Shown piece after piece: positions 40,237 through 47,870 of a stretch of 50,596 bases of DNA. This DNA is from an uncultured Eubacteriales bacterium (GTDB lineage Bacteria > Bacillota > Clostridia > Peptostreptococcales > Anaerovoracaceae). The position numbers and the translations under genes are program-made. Each line of letters starts with the position of its first letter. The first letter of the stretch is position 1. Location: assembly GCA_910583765.1 (NCBI GenBank), contig CAJTYS010000028.1, forward strand, positions 1-50,596. The letters are read 5' to 3'. The notes beneath the pieces are model-generated. The model was not told where the DNA came from, ran no database searches, and was given only the letters and a program-made list of their open reading frames with translations.

Positions 40237-41352
40237 ATGAAATACGAAATATGCAGAGAAGAAAATTTTAAGATCAGCCAGTGGGCTGGGGGAATGACAA
40301 CGGAATTAGCAATTTTTCCGCAAAAGGCGGAGTATCAAAAGCAAGATTTCATTTGGCGGCTCAGCACCGCTGTGGTGGAGCAGGAGGAATCCGTATTCAC
40401 AGCGCTCCCAGATTATGATCGGGTCCTGCTGGTGCTGGAAGGCGATGTGATCCTGGCCCATGAAGGACAGCGGGTGGCCAGACTCAAGGCAACGGAGCAG
40501 GACCGGTTTGACGGGGGAGTCTCCACCAAGAGTTTTGGAACATGCAGGGATTACAATTTGATGGTAAGAAAGGGCAGCGTAGGCTACCTGGACGTGCTGG
40601 AGCTTACTGAGGAAAGCGCGGTGCCAGAGCGGAAAGAGCAGGAGGGCCTGGCTAAGAGCTGTCAGGGTTTTTATTGCCATAGCGGGTATGGGATCGTTAC
40701 TTTTGGAGGAAACAGCCTCATGATAAAAGAAGGCGAGCAGCTGGTGATCTGGCACGATGGGGCAGAACCAGCATCTGTCAGCGTCATGGGAGAAGGGACT
40801 CTGATCCGTGCCCAGATCTTTTATGACGAAAGGATTTTGTCCCGCCAGGAGATACCGCCCGCGAAAGCCTCTTTTTCCGACTTTATCACCTGTATGAAGC
40901 TGAGTCTTACTAACTTTCGGGGAAGCCGATTTTTGTTCCCATCTCTAAAGGAGATCTGGTATGATGAAGATCTGCAAGACGGGATCCGAAAAATAGAACG
41001 ATTTTATCTCCCTATGTTCCTGTGGATCGCAGGAGTGACCGCATTCGGCTTTTATGGCGCAGATCAATGGGAACCTGTGGTCATAGTCGGTGTTTTAGTG
41101 GGATGGACGCTGTTGATGATGTTAGTGATATCGCCGTTTCTCTATTTCCTTGCTGTGCCGAAACCAGTAAATGCGCATATCAAAAAATTGGACGAACTGA
41201 CAGAATATGAACAGGGAGTTCGGCAAAAGGAGCAGGCGGAAAACCCTATGGTTCATAAGATCGAGAAAAAATACAAAATATCAGGGAGAAACGTATACCG
41301 TGCGGATCAGGAAGATGCGATGCAGAAACGGAGCAAAAAACCGCGGGCATAA
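40237..41352 (+). CDS. HutD-domain protein fused to a two-helix membrane region
   Basis: 371 aa. Residues 1-190 match the HutD / Ves cupin family: ISQWAGGMTTELAIFP, FIWRLSTAVVEQEESVF, LPDYDRVLLVLEGDVIL and RDYNLMVRKG. HutD proteins are small cupins associated with histidine utilisation, with unclear function. Residues about 265-310 form two transmembrane helices (FLWIAGVTAFGFYGA and VVIVGVLVGWTLLMMLVISPF), followed by a basic tail of about 60 residues. This fusion is unusual. The ATG coincides with the predicted transcription start. Confidence 0.78.
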   Translation: MKYEICREENFKISQWAGGMTTELAIFPQKAEYQKQDFIWRLSTAVVEQEESVFTALPDYDRVLLVLEGDVILAHEGQRVARLKATEQDRFDGGVSTKSFGTCRDYNLMVRKGSVGYLDVLELTEESAVPERKEQEGLAKSCQGFYCHSGYGIVTFGGNSLMIKEGEQLVIWHDGAEPASVSVMGEGTLIRAQIFYDERILSRQEIPPAKASFSDFITCMKLSLTNFRGSRFLFPSLKEIWYDEDLQDGIRKIERFYLPMFLWIAGVTAFGFYGADQWEPVVIVGVLVGWTLLMMLVISPFLYFLAVPKPVNAHIKKLDELTEYEQGVRQKEQAENPMVHKIEKKYKISGRNVYRADQEDAMQKRSKKPRA

Positions 41353-41373
41353 GAGCTGAAAAATGGAACAAAA

Positions 41374-41417
41374 CGGGCATGGAAATAGAAATTCATTGAT
41401 TTCCAGCCCGCTTTTTT
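41374..41417. terminator. bidirectional terminator between the HutD and threonine aldolase genes
   Basis: CGGGC-AT-GGAAAT pairs with ATTTCC-AG-CCCG, followed by CTTTTTT on the plus strand and preceded by an A-rich stretch, so it can serve both convergent genes. 41418-41496 holds another short repeat of GATTCCC/GATCCG-type sequence but no gene. Confidence 0.75.
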
Positions 41418-41496
41418 GATGATCTCGGCAGGCTCGATTCCCAATCCCCGATCCGATGATTCGGCTTGGGGCCGAAGGGGAAAGGGCGCGAAGTCT

Positions 41497-42510
41497 TTAC
41501 AGCTGTTTGAGAAAACTCATGATTTCATCCTCTGTGGTCCACCAGGAAGTGACGAGCCGAATCACTAAGGTACGGTCGTCCGGAACCGCCCAGTCCTCAA
41601 AGGAAACCTGCTGATGGAGGTGATCCGCCAGCATATGAGGCACGATGGGAAAGATCTGATTGGTCACGGAATCTCCCCAGAAATCATAACCACCGCCAGC
41701 GATGCCATCTTTCAGGAACCGGGCCATTTCATTGGCATGACGAGCAAGTTCAAAATAAAGGCCATCCTTGAACAGCTCGGTAAACTGCGCGCCCAGGAGC
41801 CGGCCTTTTGCCAGCATGCCGCCCCGCTGCTTGATGTGGAAGCGGAAATCCTCTTTCAGCTCGTCTTTGATGATGGCCAGCGCTTCGCCGAACATGGCGC
41901 CGTTTTTCGTGCCGCCGATATAGAACGCGTCTGTGAGCTGGGCCATGTCAGGAAGAGTCAGATCGTTTCCCGGGGCAGTGAGCGCGCAGCCCAGCCTCGC
42001 GCCGTCCACGTATAGATAGAGCTTGTGCTTGTCGCATATGTCACGCAGCGCCTGGAGTTCATCTTTTGTGTAGATTGTGCCTGTTTCCGTGGCATTAGAA
42101 ATGTAGACCATCTTGGGCTGTACCATGTGTTCGTCCGTATGGAGGCGGACCGCTTCTTCCACCTGCTGCGGCAGCAGCTTGCCGTCAGGAGAAGGCACAT
42201 GGAACACCTTGTGCCCTGTGGCTTCAATGGCGCCTGTTTCGTGGACATTGATATGGGCTGTCACAGGAGCGATGACCCCCTGGTGCGGACGAAGGAACGC
42301 GGCGATAGCCGTCAGGTTCGTCTGAGTCCCACCCACAAGAAAATGGATATCCGCGTCCGGCGCGTTGATCTGGTCTTTCAAAAGAGCCGCCGCTTCTTCA
42401 CAGAAGGGGTCTAATCCATAGCCTTCCGTATGGATCAGATTCGTATCCGAAAGGGCTTTCAAGATTCTGGGATGGGCTCCCAGACTGTAATCGTTTCTCA
42501 AAAAAATCAT
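41497..42510 (-). CDS. low-specificity L-threonine aldolase (PLP-dependent)
   Basis: 337 aa from ATG at 42510 (GGGAGGA upstream on the minus strand); a longer frame to 42582 is open but lacks homology. Fold-type I aminotransferase family: HTEGYG (about residues 27-32), GGTQTNLTAIAAFLRP, the PLP-stacking HETGAIEATGHK, the Asp-containing YVDGARLGCAL, and the Schiff-base Lys in YIGGTKNGAMFG. It cleaves L-threonine or L-allo-threonine to glycine and acetaldehyde. No operon partner. The region upstream on the minus strand has no clear promoter. Confidence 0.9.
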   Translation of the reverse strand: MIFLRNDYSLGAHPRILKALSDTNLIHTEGYGLDPFCEEAAALLKDQINAPDADIHFLVGGTQTNLTAIAAFLRPHQGVIAPVTAHINVHETGAIEATGHKVFHVPSPDGKLLPQQVEEAVRLHTDEHMVQPKMVYISNATETGTIYTKDELQALRDICDKHKLYLYVDGARLGCALTAPGNDLTLPDMAQLTDAFYIGGTKNGAMFGEALAIIKDELKEDFRFHIKQRGGMLAKGRLLGAQFTELFKDGLYFELARHANEMARFLKDGIAGGGYDFWGDSVTNQIFPIVPHMLADHLHQQVSFEDWAVPDDRTLVIRLVTSWWTTEDEIMSFLKQL

Positions 42511-42663
42511 AGCAAATCCTCCCACTATCATAAAATCATGGTCCCTGCGCCTGAACATGGGCCAGGCACAGGGCCGCTTCAATGAGATAATAGTACCATA
42601 GTTCCGCCTAAAAGCGAATAGTTTTTGTCATGGCCCCGTATAATGGACTGGGTGGTGATTTTT

Positions 42664-43482
42664 ATGATTATAATGATTCGCAAGAAAAAGTGTTTCAAGG
42701 CAGTGGCTCTGGTAGCTGTGCTGGCAGTGACCATCACAGGCGCGGGCATTACCGCGGGGATCATGGGAAAAGACACGGTTCCTACGGCAGCAGATGGAAA
42801 TTGGGGCCTGAGCTTTCAGCAGGCGGGGAAGCCTCCGGTAGCCAATGCCACGGCTGATTATTTGAAAAAATTCAATGCTTACTATGCCCAGGACACAGAA
42901 GAAAAGGTGTTGTACCTGACATTTGACGCAGGTTATGAAAATGGATATACGTCAAAGATCCTGGATGCTTTGAAGAAACATCAAGTCCACGCAGCCTTTT
43001 TTCTAGTGGGAAATTACCTGGAGACCAATCCAAAGCTGGTAAAGCGCATGGTGGAGGAAGGCCACATTGTGGGAAACCACACGTTCCATCATCCCGACAT
43101 GTCTCAGATCGCAGAAAGATCGGATTTTGAGAAAGAACTAAAGGATCTGGAGGCGCTGTATCAAAAGGTCACAGGGAAGACCATGCAAAAATATTACAGA
43201 CCGCCTCAGGGTAAGTACAGCGAACGCAATTTGCAGATGGCAAAGGAGCTGGGATATAAAACCATCTTTTGGAGCCTGGCTTATGTGGACTGGTATGAAA
43301 GCCAGCAGCCGTCCAAGGAAGAAGCCTTTAAAAAAATGATCCCCAGGGTCCATCCAGGAGCCATTGTTTTGCTCCACAGCACGTCTCAGACAAACGCGGA
43401 GATCCTGGATGAACTCTTGACCAAGTGGGAGGAACTGGGATATCAGTTCAAATCACTAGATCAGTTAGAGCAGAATGAATAA
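42664..43482 (+). CDS. polysaccharide deacetylase, PdaA-like (peptidoglycan N-acetylmuramic acid deacetylase type)
   Basis: 272 aa from ATG 42664, with GGTGGTGAT as ribosome binding site; an upstream in-frame ATG at 42625 lies over the promoter region. One N-terminal anchor (about 12-32, AVALVAVLAVTITGAGITAG) followed by a NodB domain: LTFDAGYENG (motif 1, metal-binding Asp), GNHTFHHPDM (motif 2, His-x3-His), YYRPPQGKYS (motif 3), FWSLAYVDWY and VLLHS. PdaA removes the N-acetyl group from muramic acid during spore cortex delta-lactam formation, and the sequence is closest to that branch. The motif 1 Asp-Ala substitution is typical of the PdaA group, which reads TFDNGYENG in Bacillus. Ends inside the convergent SGNH gene. 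Confidence 0.88.
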   Translation: MIIMIRKKKCFKAVALVAVLAVTITGAGITAGIMGKDTVPTAADGNWGLSFQQAGKPPVANATADYLKKFNAYYAQDTEEKVLYLTFDAGYENGYTSKILDALKKHQVHAAFFLVGNYLETNPKLVKRMVEEGHIVGNHTFHHPDMSQIAERSDFEKELKDLEALYQKVTGKTMQKYYRPPQGKYSERNLQMAKELGYKTIFWSLAYVDWYESQQPSKEEAFKKMIPRVHPGAIVLLHSTSQTNAEILDELLTKWEELGYQFKSLDQLEQNE

Positions 43483-44116
43483 GGGCATGGCCTTTTTTGC
43501 TGGGGTGCATGCCATCAAGACAGAGCAGCTCGCCATAGTGCCGGTTTTCCAGGAAAATTTTGCGGATGTCGATCAAAGGAATCTGGTGTTCCTGCGCCAG
43601 CTGAAAGACCATCAGGTTGTAAGCTTCCTGCCAGCGGTAAATATAGTTGATGTCACCGAGCCACGCTAAAATGTTTTCCCTGTTCAGCCCTTTGCATACC
43701 CAGTCGAAAAAACGCTGCTGGTTCAAAGGCGGCAGAGACAGCAGGATGGGGCGGCTGCCCAGGTTTTTCACTTGCGTCACCATGGCGGAATAGGTATTTT
43801 TGAACAAAGTGGAAGGGACTGCCGGGCTGTGGTCCCTTTCAGGCTGTCGGGAAATTTCTTCCCAGTTGAAATTGCAGTCGTTTCCTCCGAATTCCATGAT
43901 GGTATAATCATACTCCTTCAACAAGTCTTTTTGATGTTCCAGGATCTGCTGGCCCTTGGTGATGGTGCAGCCAAAGCGGGCCAGGTTTTTCACCGGGATC
44001 TGTCTGCCCGAAGAAAACAAGTTGATAAAGCTATCCTTTAAGAATACGTATTTTTTGCGGGCCTCATCGTAAACAACGCCTTTTGCCACAGAATCCCCTA
44101 ACACACATAATTTCAT
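43448..44116 (-). CDS. SGNH/GDSL hydrolase
   Basis: 222 aa from ATG at 44116 (GGAGAAGGAAC upstream). Block I LGDSVAKG (catalytic Ser), block III FGGNDCNF (Asn) and block V DGMHPSKKGH (Asp and His). No signal peptide, so probably cytoplasmic. Members cleave esters of lipids or acetylated sugars. The last 35 nt overlap the antisense end of the deacetylase gene, so the two transcripts converge. An adjacent deacetylase and esterase may both act on acetylated polymers, but this is only suggested by position. Confidence 0.85.
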   Translation of the reverse strand: MKLCVLGDSVAKGVVYDEARKKYVFLKDSFINLFSSGRQIPVKNLARFGCTITKGQQILEHQKDLLKEYDYTIMEFGGNDCNFNWEEISRQPERDHSPAVPSTLFKNTYSAMVTQVKNLGSRPILLSLPPLNQQRFFDWVCKGLNRENILAWLGDINYIYRWQEAYNLMVFQLAQEHQIPLIDIRKIFLENRHYGELLCLDGMHPSKKGHALIHSALTDLVI

Positions 44117-44188
44117 GTTCCTTCTCCATTTCACACGATGCCCGCGCCATGCTTGACACAGGTGATTTTTATAAAAACATTTCAAAAT

Positions 44189-44217
44189 AGTATAATTTTA
44201 TAATAAGATATTGATAA
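44189..44217 (-). promoter_or_regulatory. promoter for the SGNH hydrolase gene
   Basis: Minus strand TTATCA (44217-44212), 17-nt spacer, TATACT (44194-44189), 73 nt upstream of the start codon. The interval 44186-44321 is very AT-rich and holds only promoters for the two divergent genes. Confidence 0.55.
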
Positions 44218-44272
44218 TGTTTAAATATAGTTTTAAATATTATATATTAAAAAATAGAGTATGTCAATCCTA

Positions 44273-44301
44273 TTTACAGAAATCCCTTCATGATATATAA
44301 T
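44273..44301 (+). promoter_or_regulatory. promoter for the DUF1836 gene
   Basis: TTTACA (44273-44278), 17-nt spacer, TATAAT (44296-44301), about 42 nt before the preferred start codon. Confidence 0.7.
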
Positions 44302-44342
44302 GCTAGAAATAAAGGGTTTTTATGCGAGGATCGAGGTATGAA

Positions 44343-44849
44343 ATGGAAATGATCAAAAAAATACTGGAAGAAAAACGGCCAAACAGCTGGGAGGACATTC
44401 CAGATATCGACTTGTACATGGATCAGGTGCTCAGCTACATGACCAGGCAACATGTGGGACTGGAACTAGATGAAAATCTGACCGCGGCCATGGTGAACAA
44501 TTATATGAAAAAGGACCTGCTGCCTAGGGCAAAAGGAAAGAAATACGATCGGCAGCACATCGCGTATCTAACGGCCATCTGCCTGCTGAAACAGGTTCTG
44601 TCTGTCTCAGACGCGGGAGAACTGTTAAAGCTGCACATCAAAGAGCGGGAGGAAGAGCAGGTGCGCAGGTTTTACGAAAAATATATGGAAACCATGGACC
44701 AGGAATTCTGTCAGATTTCCGCTGCCATAGAGGAAGAGGCGGATCAGGAGCAGCTGGCGGATCTGGCGCTGCGGCTGGCGGTTTCCAGTTATGGGCAAAA
44801 GCTGGCATGTCAGCAGATCTTGGAAAAACTGGGACAAGGGGAAGCGTAA
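44343..44849 (+). CDS. DUF1836 family protein (probable DNA-binding regulator)
   Basis: 168 aa from ATG 44343, which has GAGG 6 nt upstream; the ATG at 44322 is in frame but less well placed. Residues 25-120 are the DUF1836 domain: PDIDLYMDQVLSYM, LTAAMVNNYMKKDLLPRA, KKYDRQHIAYLTAICLLKQVLS. The segment around TAAMVNNYMKK to KKYDRQHIAYL resembles a MerR-like helix-turn-helix, so DNA binding is likely. The C-terminus is a charged coiled coil. Own promoter; its last codons lie 100 nt upstream of the folate operon. Confidence 0.85.
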   Translation: MEMIKKILEEKRPNSWEDIPDIDLYMDQVLSYMTRQHVGLELDENLTAAMVNNYMKKDLLPRAKGKKYDRQHIAYLTAICLLKQVLSVSDAGELLKLHIKEREEEQVRRFYEKYMETMDQEFCQISAAIEEEADQEQLADLALRLAVSSYGQKLACQQILEKLGQGEA

Positions 44850-44889
44850 GGATATTTGCGTCATGAATGGAAGAATTCGTGTTCCGGCC

Positions 44890-44917
44890 TTGTAATTTCC
44901 ACAGTTTGTACTATAAT
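44890..44917 (+). promoter_or_regulatory. sigma-A promoter of the folate operon
   Basis: TTGTAA (44890-44895), 16-nt spacer, TATAAT (44912-44917). Transcription would begin near 44924, about 210 nt upstream of folE and directly in front of the riboswitch. Confidence 0.8.
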
Positions 44918-44945
44918 AGAACATAAAGCGATAACATGCAAAATA

Positions 44946-45027
44946 GGAGCATATGCGTCAAGTGTTCAGCAGATGGGGAGTTGTTGCTGAAACGAAAAGC
45001 GGCAAAGCGGCTTGCGGTATGTGTTTC
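44946..45027 (+). promoter_or_regulatory. tetrahydrofolate (THF) riboswitch aptamer
   Basis: The transcribed leader folds like the THF riboswitch of Clostridia. Outer stem P1 GGAGCATAT (44946-44954) pairs with ATGTGTTTC (45019-45027), 9 base pairs including wobbles. It is followed by the conserved internal segment GCGTCAAGTG (44955-44964; family consensus GCGTTAAGTG). Next come a stem TTCAGCA / TGCTGAA around a loop ATGGGGAGT (family ATGGGATGT), the conserved ACGAA, a variable hairpin and TGCGGT closing on P1. THF riboswitches are known upstream of folT and folE and respond to reduced folates. The aptamer precedes folE in the same transcript. Confidence 0.82.
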
Positions 45028-45052
45028 GCGCCCGTTGCAGCAGAAACTCTGG

Positions 45053-45104
45053 CATCCTGTATGTAGGAAGGTTTTTATTTGCATACGAGATGGCGGGTTT
45101 TTTT
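45053..45104 (+). terminator. terminator of the THF riboswitch expression platform
   Basis: CATC-CT-GTATG (45053-45063) pairs with CATAC-GA-GATG (45082-45092), extended by CCCGTT (45031-45036) / GGCGGG (45092-45097), and is followed by TTTTTTT (45098-45104). Its position between aptamer and folE suggests that ligand binding promotes premature termination of the operon. Confidence 0.7.
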
Positions 45105-45134
45105 GTTCTCCGGGGAAAGAAAAGGAGACAAAAC

Positions 45135-45686
45135 ATGGATCAAAAGAAAATCGAGGAAGGCGTTCGCTTGATGCTGGAAGGGATCGGTGAAGACCTGGAG
45201 AGAGAAGGGCTTTTGGAGACCCCGACCCGAGTGGCTCGGATGTGCAAAGAACTGTATGGCGGCATGGAGCAGGACGCAGGCGAACATCTGGAAAAACAGT
45301 TTCATGTGGAAAGAAGCGACGTGGTGCTGGAAAAAGACATTCCATTTTATTCCACATGCGAACACCACCTGCTGCCCTTTTATGGAACAGCGCATGTTGC
45401 CTATATCCCTAGCGGCACAGTGGCAGGGCTTTCCAAGCTGGCTAGGACAGTGGAGGTGTTTGCCAGACGGCCGCAGCTGCAGGAACAGATGACAGCCCAG
45501 ATCGCAGATGCCATTGAGGAATACCTGCATCCAAAGGGCGTGATGGTCATGGTGGAAGCAGAGCATATGTGCATGACCATGCGAGGCGTGCAAAAGCCAG
45601 GGACAAAGACGGTCACCACTATAGCGCGGGGCGCTTTTTCAACAGATCATAGTTTACAGCAAATGTTTTTACAAATGGTGAAGTAA
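45135..45686 (+). CDS. folE: GTP cyclohydrolase I
   Basis: 183 aa from ATG 45135 with AAAGGAGA; a longer frame reaching back to 45012 overlaps the riboswitch and is rejected. Zinc ligands Cys75, His78 and Cys146 are in FYSTCEHHLLPF and EAEHMCMTMRG. Other signatures are VAYIPSGTVAGLSKLAR and the C-terminal PGTKTVTTIARGAF. The enzyme converts GTP to dihydroneopterin triphosphate, the first step of folate biosynthesis. First gene of the operon; the next gene begins one base after its stop codon. Confidence 0.97.
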   Translation: MDQKKIEEGVRLMLEGIGEDLEREGLLETPTRVARMCKELYGGMEQDAGEHLEKQFHVERSDVVLEKDIPFYSTCEHHLLPFYGTAHVAYIPSGTVAGLSKLARTVEVFARRPQLQEQMTAQIADAIEEYLHPKGVMVMVEAEHMCMTMRGVQKPGTKTVTTIARGAFSTDHSLQQMFLQMVK

Positions 45687-45687
45687 A

Positions 45688-46170
45688 ATGAAGCGAGTAA
45701 ATCAGATTTTGACACATCCCCTGTATCAAGATGCGCTGCGAACCATCGAACAGGCGGAAAAAGACAGAGTTTTTTGCAAACACGACATGGAACATTTTCT
45801 CAGCGTGGCGCGGCTGGCCTACATCTACAGCTTGGAGGAAAACGCAGAGATCTCAAAACCAGTGATCTACGGGGCCGCGCTGCTCCACGACATTGGCAGG
45901 GGAAAGCAGTACAAAAGCGGCATACCGCACCATGAGGCAAGCGTGGGCCTGGCAGAGAGCATTTTGACTGCCTGCGGCTTTTCTGATGAAGAGCAGTCCA
46001 TGATGTTAGACGCGATTTTATTCCATCGGAAAGATGGGAAGCAGAAAGAAAAAACTTTGAGGCGCATCCTCTACAAAGCGGACAAGGCTTCGAGGAATTG
46101 TTTTGTTTGCTCGGCAAGGGAGCAATGCAAATGGCCGAAAGACCAAATGAATTTAGAAATAAAAGAATAA
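45688..46170 (+). CDS. HD-domain phosphohydrolase in the folate operon
   Basis: 160 aa. The HD superfamily metal-binding residues appear in order: His in CKHDMEHFLSVARLAY (residues 30-45), His-Asp in ALLHDIGRGKQY (about 68-79) and the distal Asp in ILYKADKASR. A terminal Cys cluster (NCFVCSAREQCKW) could bind metal and is not part of the standard fold. HD proteins hydrolyse phosphate esters of nucleotides and similar substrates. Because it lies between folE and folP, it is a candidate for the dephosphorylation of dihydroneopterin triphosphate, a step for which many Firmicutes lack a known enzyme; this is inference only. One base after folE. Confidence 0.85.
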   Translation: MKRVNQILTHPLYQDALRTIEQAEKDRVFCKHDMEHFLSVARLAYIYSLEENAEISKPVIYGAALLHDIGRGKQYKSGIPHHEASVGLAESILTACGFSDEEQSMMLDAILFHRKDGKQKEKTLRRILYKADKASRNCFVCSAREQCKWPKDQMNLEIKE

Positions 46171-46182
46171 AGGAGCACATGG

Positions 46183-46989
46183 ATGAAGATTGGGGAACGA
46201 GATTTTGACATCAATGGCAAGACATACATCATGGGGATCCTTAATGTAACCCCGGATTCCTTTTCTGACGGGGGAAGGTACGAGGCATTAGACGCGGCTT
46301 TGTTTCATGCGGAGGAAATGATCAAGGAAGGCGCGGATATCCTGGACGTGGGAGGCGAATCCACCCGTCCGGGGCACCAAGTGATCACAGAGGAAGCAGA
46401 GATTCAGCGGGTCGTACCGGTGATCGAAAAGCTGACTGCTAATTTTGACGTGCCGGTTTCCATTGATACTTACAAGAGCCGCGTGGCTCGGGAAGCTCTT
46501 GCGGCAGGTGCCCATATGGTCAATGATATCTGGGGACTGAAAGCCGACGAAAACATGGCGGCGCTTGTGGCAGAAGCCGGCGTTTGCTGCTGCCTGATGC
46601 ACAATCGAAAGGAAGCGAAGTACCAGGACTTGCTTGCGGACATGAAGCAAGACCTGCGGGACTCTATCCAGCTTGCTAAGGCCGCGGGGATCGCAGATGA
46701 CAAGATCATGGTGGATCCGGGGATCGGTTTTGGAAAGACTTATGAAATGAATCTGCGGGCCATCCGTCAGGTGGACGAGCTGCGGGAATTAGGATATCCG
46801 GTGTTGCTGGCAGCGTCTCGAAAGTCGGTCATTGGGCTGACTTTAGACCTTCCCGCGGATCAAAGGCTAGAGGGCACCCTGGTCACGACCATCATGGGTG
46901 TCATGAAAGGCTGCGGTTTTGTTAGGGTCCATGATGTGAAGGAAAACAAAAGAGCCATACAAATGGCAGAGGCCATTTTAGGCAGATAG
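46183..46989 (+). CDS. folP: dihydropteroate synthase
   Basis: 268 aa TIM barrel. N-terminal signature IMGILNVTPDSFSDGGRY (residues 16-33), GADILDVGGESTRPG (about 50-64), the SIDTYKSRVAREAL segment, MVNDIWGL, and the C-terminal KVMVDPGIGFGKT-type region plus LLAASRKSVIG. It joins 6-hydroxymethyl-7,8-dihydropterin pyrophosphate with p-aminobenzoate and is the target of sulfonamides. No known sulfonamide-resistance insertion is apparent. 12 nt before the folB-folK gene. Confidence 0.96.
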   Translation: MKIGERDFDINGKTYIMGILNVTPDSFSDGGRYEALDAALFHAEEMIKEGADILDVGGESTRPGHQVITEEAEIQRVVPVIEKLTANFDVPVSIDTYKSRVAREALAAGAHMVNDIWGLKADENMAALVAEAGVCCCLMHNRKEAKYQDLLADMKQDLRDSIQLAKAAGIADDKIMVDPGIGFGKTYEMNLRAIRQVDELRELGYPVLLAASRKSVIGLTLDLPADQRLEGTLVTTIMGVMKGCGFVRVHDVKENKRAIQMAEAILGR

Positions 46990-47001
46990 GACGGGAAGAG
47001 C

Positions 47002-47814
47002 ATGGATAAAATCCGCATTGAAAATTTGGAGGTGTTTGCGAACCACGGCGTGTTCCCAGAAGAGAACAAGCTGGGCCAGAAGTTTCTTATTTCCGCGGTG
47101 CTGTACACGGATACGAGAAAGGCAGGCATGACAGATGATCTGGCAGACTCCATCCATTACGGAGAGGTTTGTCATAAGATCAAGGATTTTTTACAGCGCC
47201 ATACTTACAAATTATTAGAGCGAGCCGCGGAACGGCTTTGCGCGGAGCTGCTCGTCAGCACCCCTGGATTAGAACAGGTTCAGCTAGAAATCAAAAAACC
47301 CTGGGCCCCCATCGGCCTGTCTTTGAAGACGGTTTCCGTGGAGATTCGGCGGGGGTGGCACCAGGCTTATATCGCACTGGGTTCCAATATGGGCGACAAA
47401 GAGGGATATTTGAACCAGGCGGTTTCACAACTGGGGGCCGCGGAGGGCTGCGTGGTGGAGAAGGTTTCAGATTTTTTAGTGACCGCGCCTTATGGAAACG
47501 TGGAGCAGGATGATTTCCTCAACGGCTGTCTGCTGCTGCGAACTTTGCTGCCACCCCGGGAATTGCTGGCATTGCTTCATGAGATCGAGCAAAAAGCGGA
47601 TAGGAAGCGGGAAGTCCGCTGGGGTCCAAGGACTTTGGACCTGGATATTTTGCTGTATGATGATCAGATCGTGGATGAGGAAGACCTGCGTATTCCCCAT
47701 ATTGAAATGCACAAACGGGACTTTGTTCTAAGACCTTTAGCGCAGATCGCGCCTTATGCCCGCCACCCCCTCATGGGAAAAACAGCAGCGCGGATGTTGG
47801 CAGAACTGGAATGA
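47002..47814 (+). CDS. folK: fused dihydroneopterin aldolase and HPPK (FolB-FolK)
   Basis: 270 aa. Residues 1-117 are FolB: MDKIRIENLEVFANHGVFPEE, with the active-site region Y-x-HYGEVCHKIKDF and EIKKPWAPIGLSLKTVSVEI. From about 120 the FolK domain begins with YIALGSNMGDKEGYLNQAV, then SDFLVTAPYGNVEQDDFLNGCL and RWGPRTLDLDILLYDD (catalytic Asp-x-Asp). The product converts dihydroneopterin to 6-hydroxymethyl-dihydropterin and then pyrophosphorylates it with ATP. Such fusions are common in Clostridia. No folC is present in the window. Confidence 0.95.
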   Translation: MDKIRIENLEVFANHGVFPEENKLGQKFLISAVLYTDTRKAGMTDDLADSIHYGEVCHKIKDFLQRHTYKLLERAAERLCAELLVSTPGLEQVQLEIKKPWAPIGLSLKTVSVEIRRGWHQAYIALGSNMGDKEGYLNQAVSQLGAAEGCVVEKVSDFLVTAPYGNVEQDDFLNGCLLLRTLLPPRELLALLHEIEQKADRKREVRWGPRTLDLDILLYDDQIVDEEDLRIPHIEMHKRDFVLRPLAQIAPYARHPLMGKTAARMLAELE

Positions 47815-47870
47815 AAGCTTGCCTTTGAGACGGGAGACAGGTACATAAAAAGTCAAGGGAGATGAGAAGA

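Noticed and set aside
42625..42644. Promoter TTGTCA to TATAAT before the PdaA-like gene
   Set aside because: The two boxes are only 8 nt apart, too short for a -35/-10 pair; a -10 without a clear -35 may still exist.
45012..45134. Upstream extension of folE with an in-frame start at 45012
   Set aside because: It runs through the riboswitch 3' half and terminator; the ATG at 45135 has AAAGGAGA and matches the length of the enzyme.
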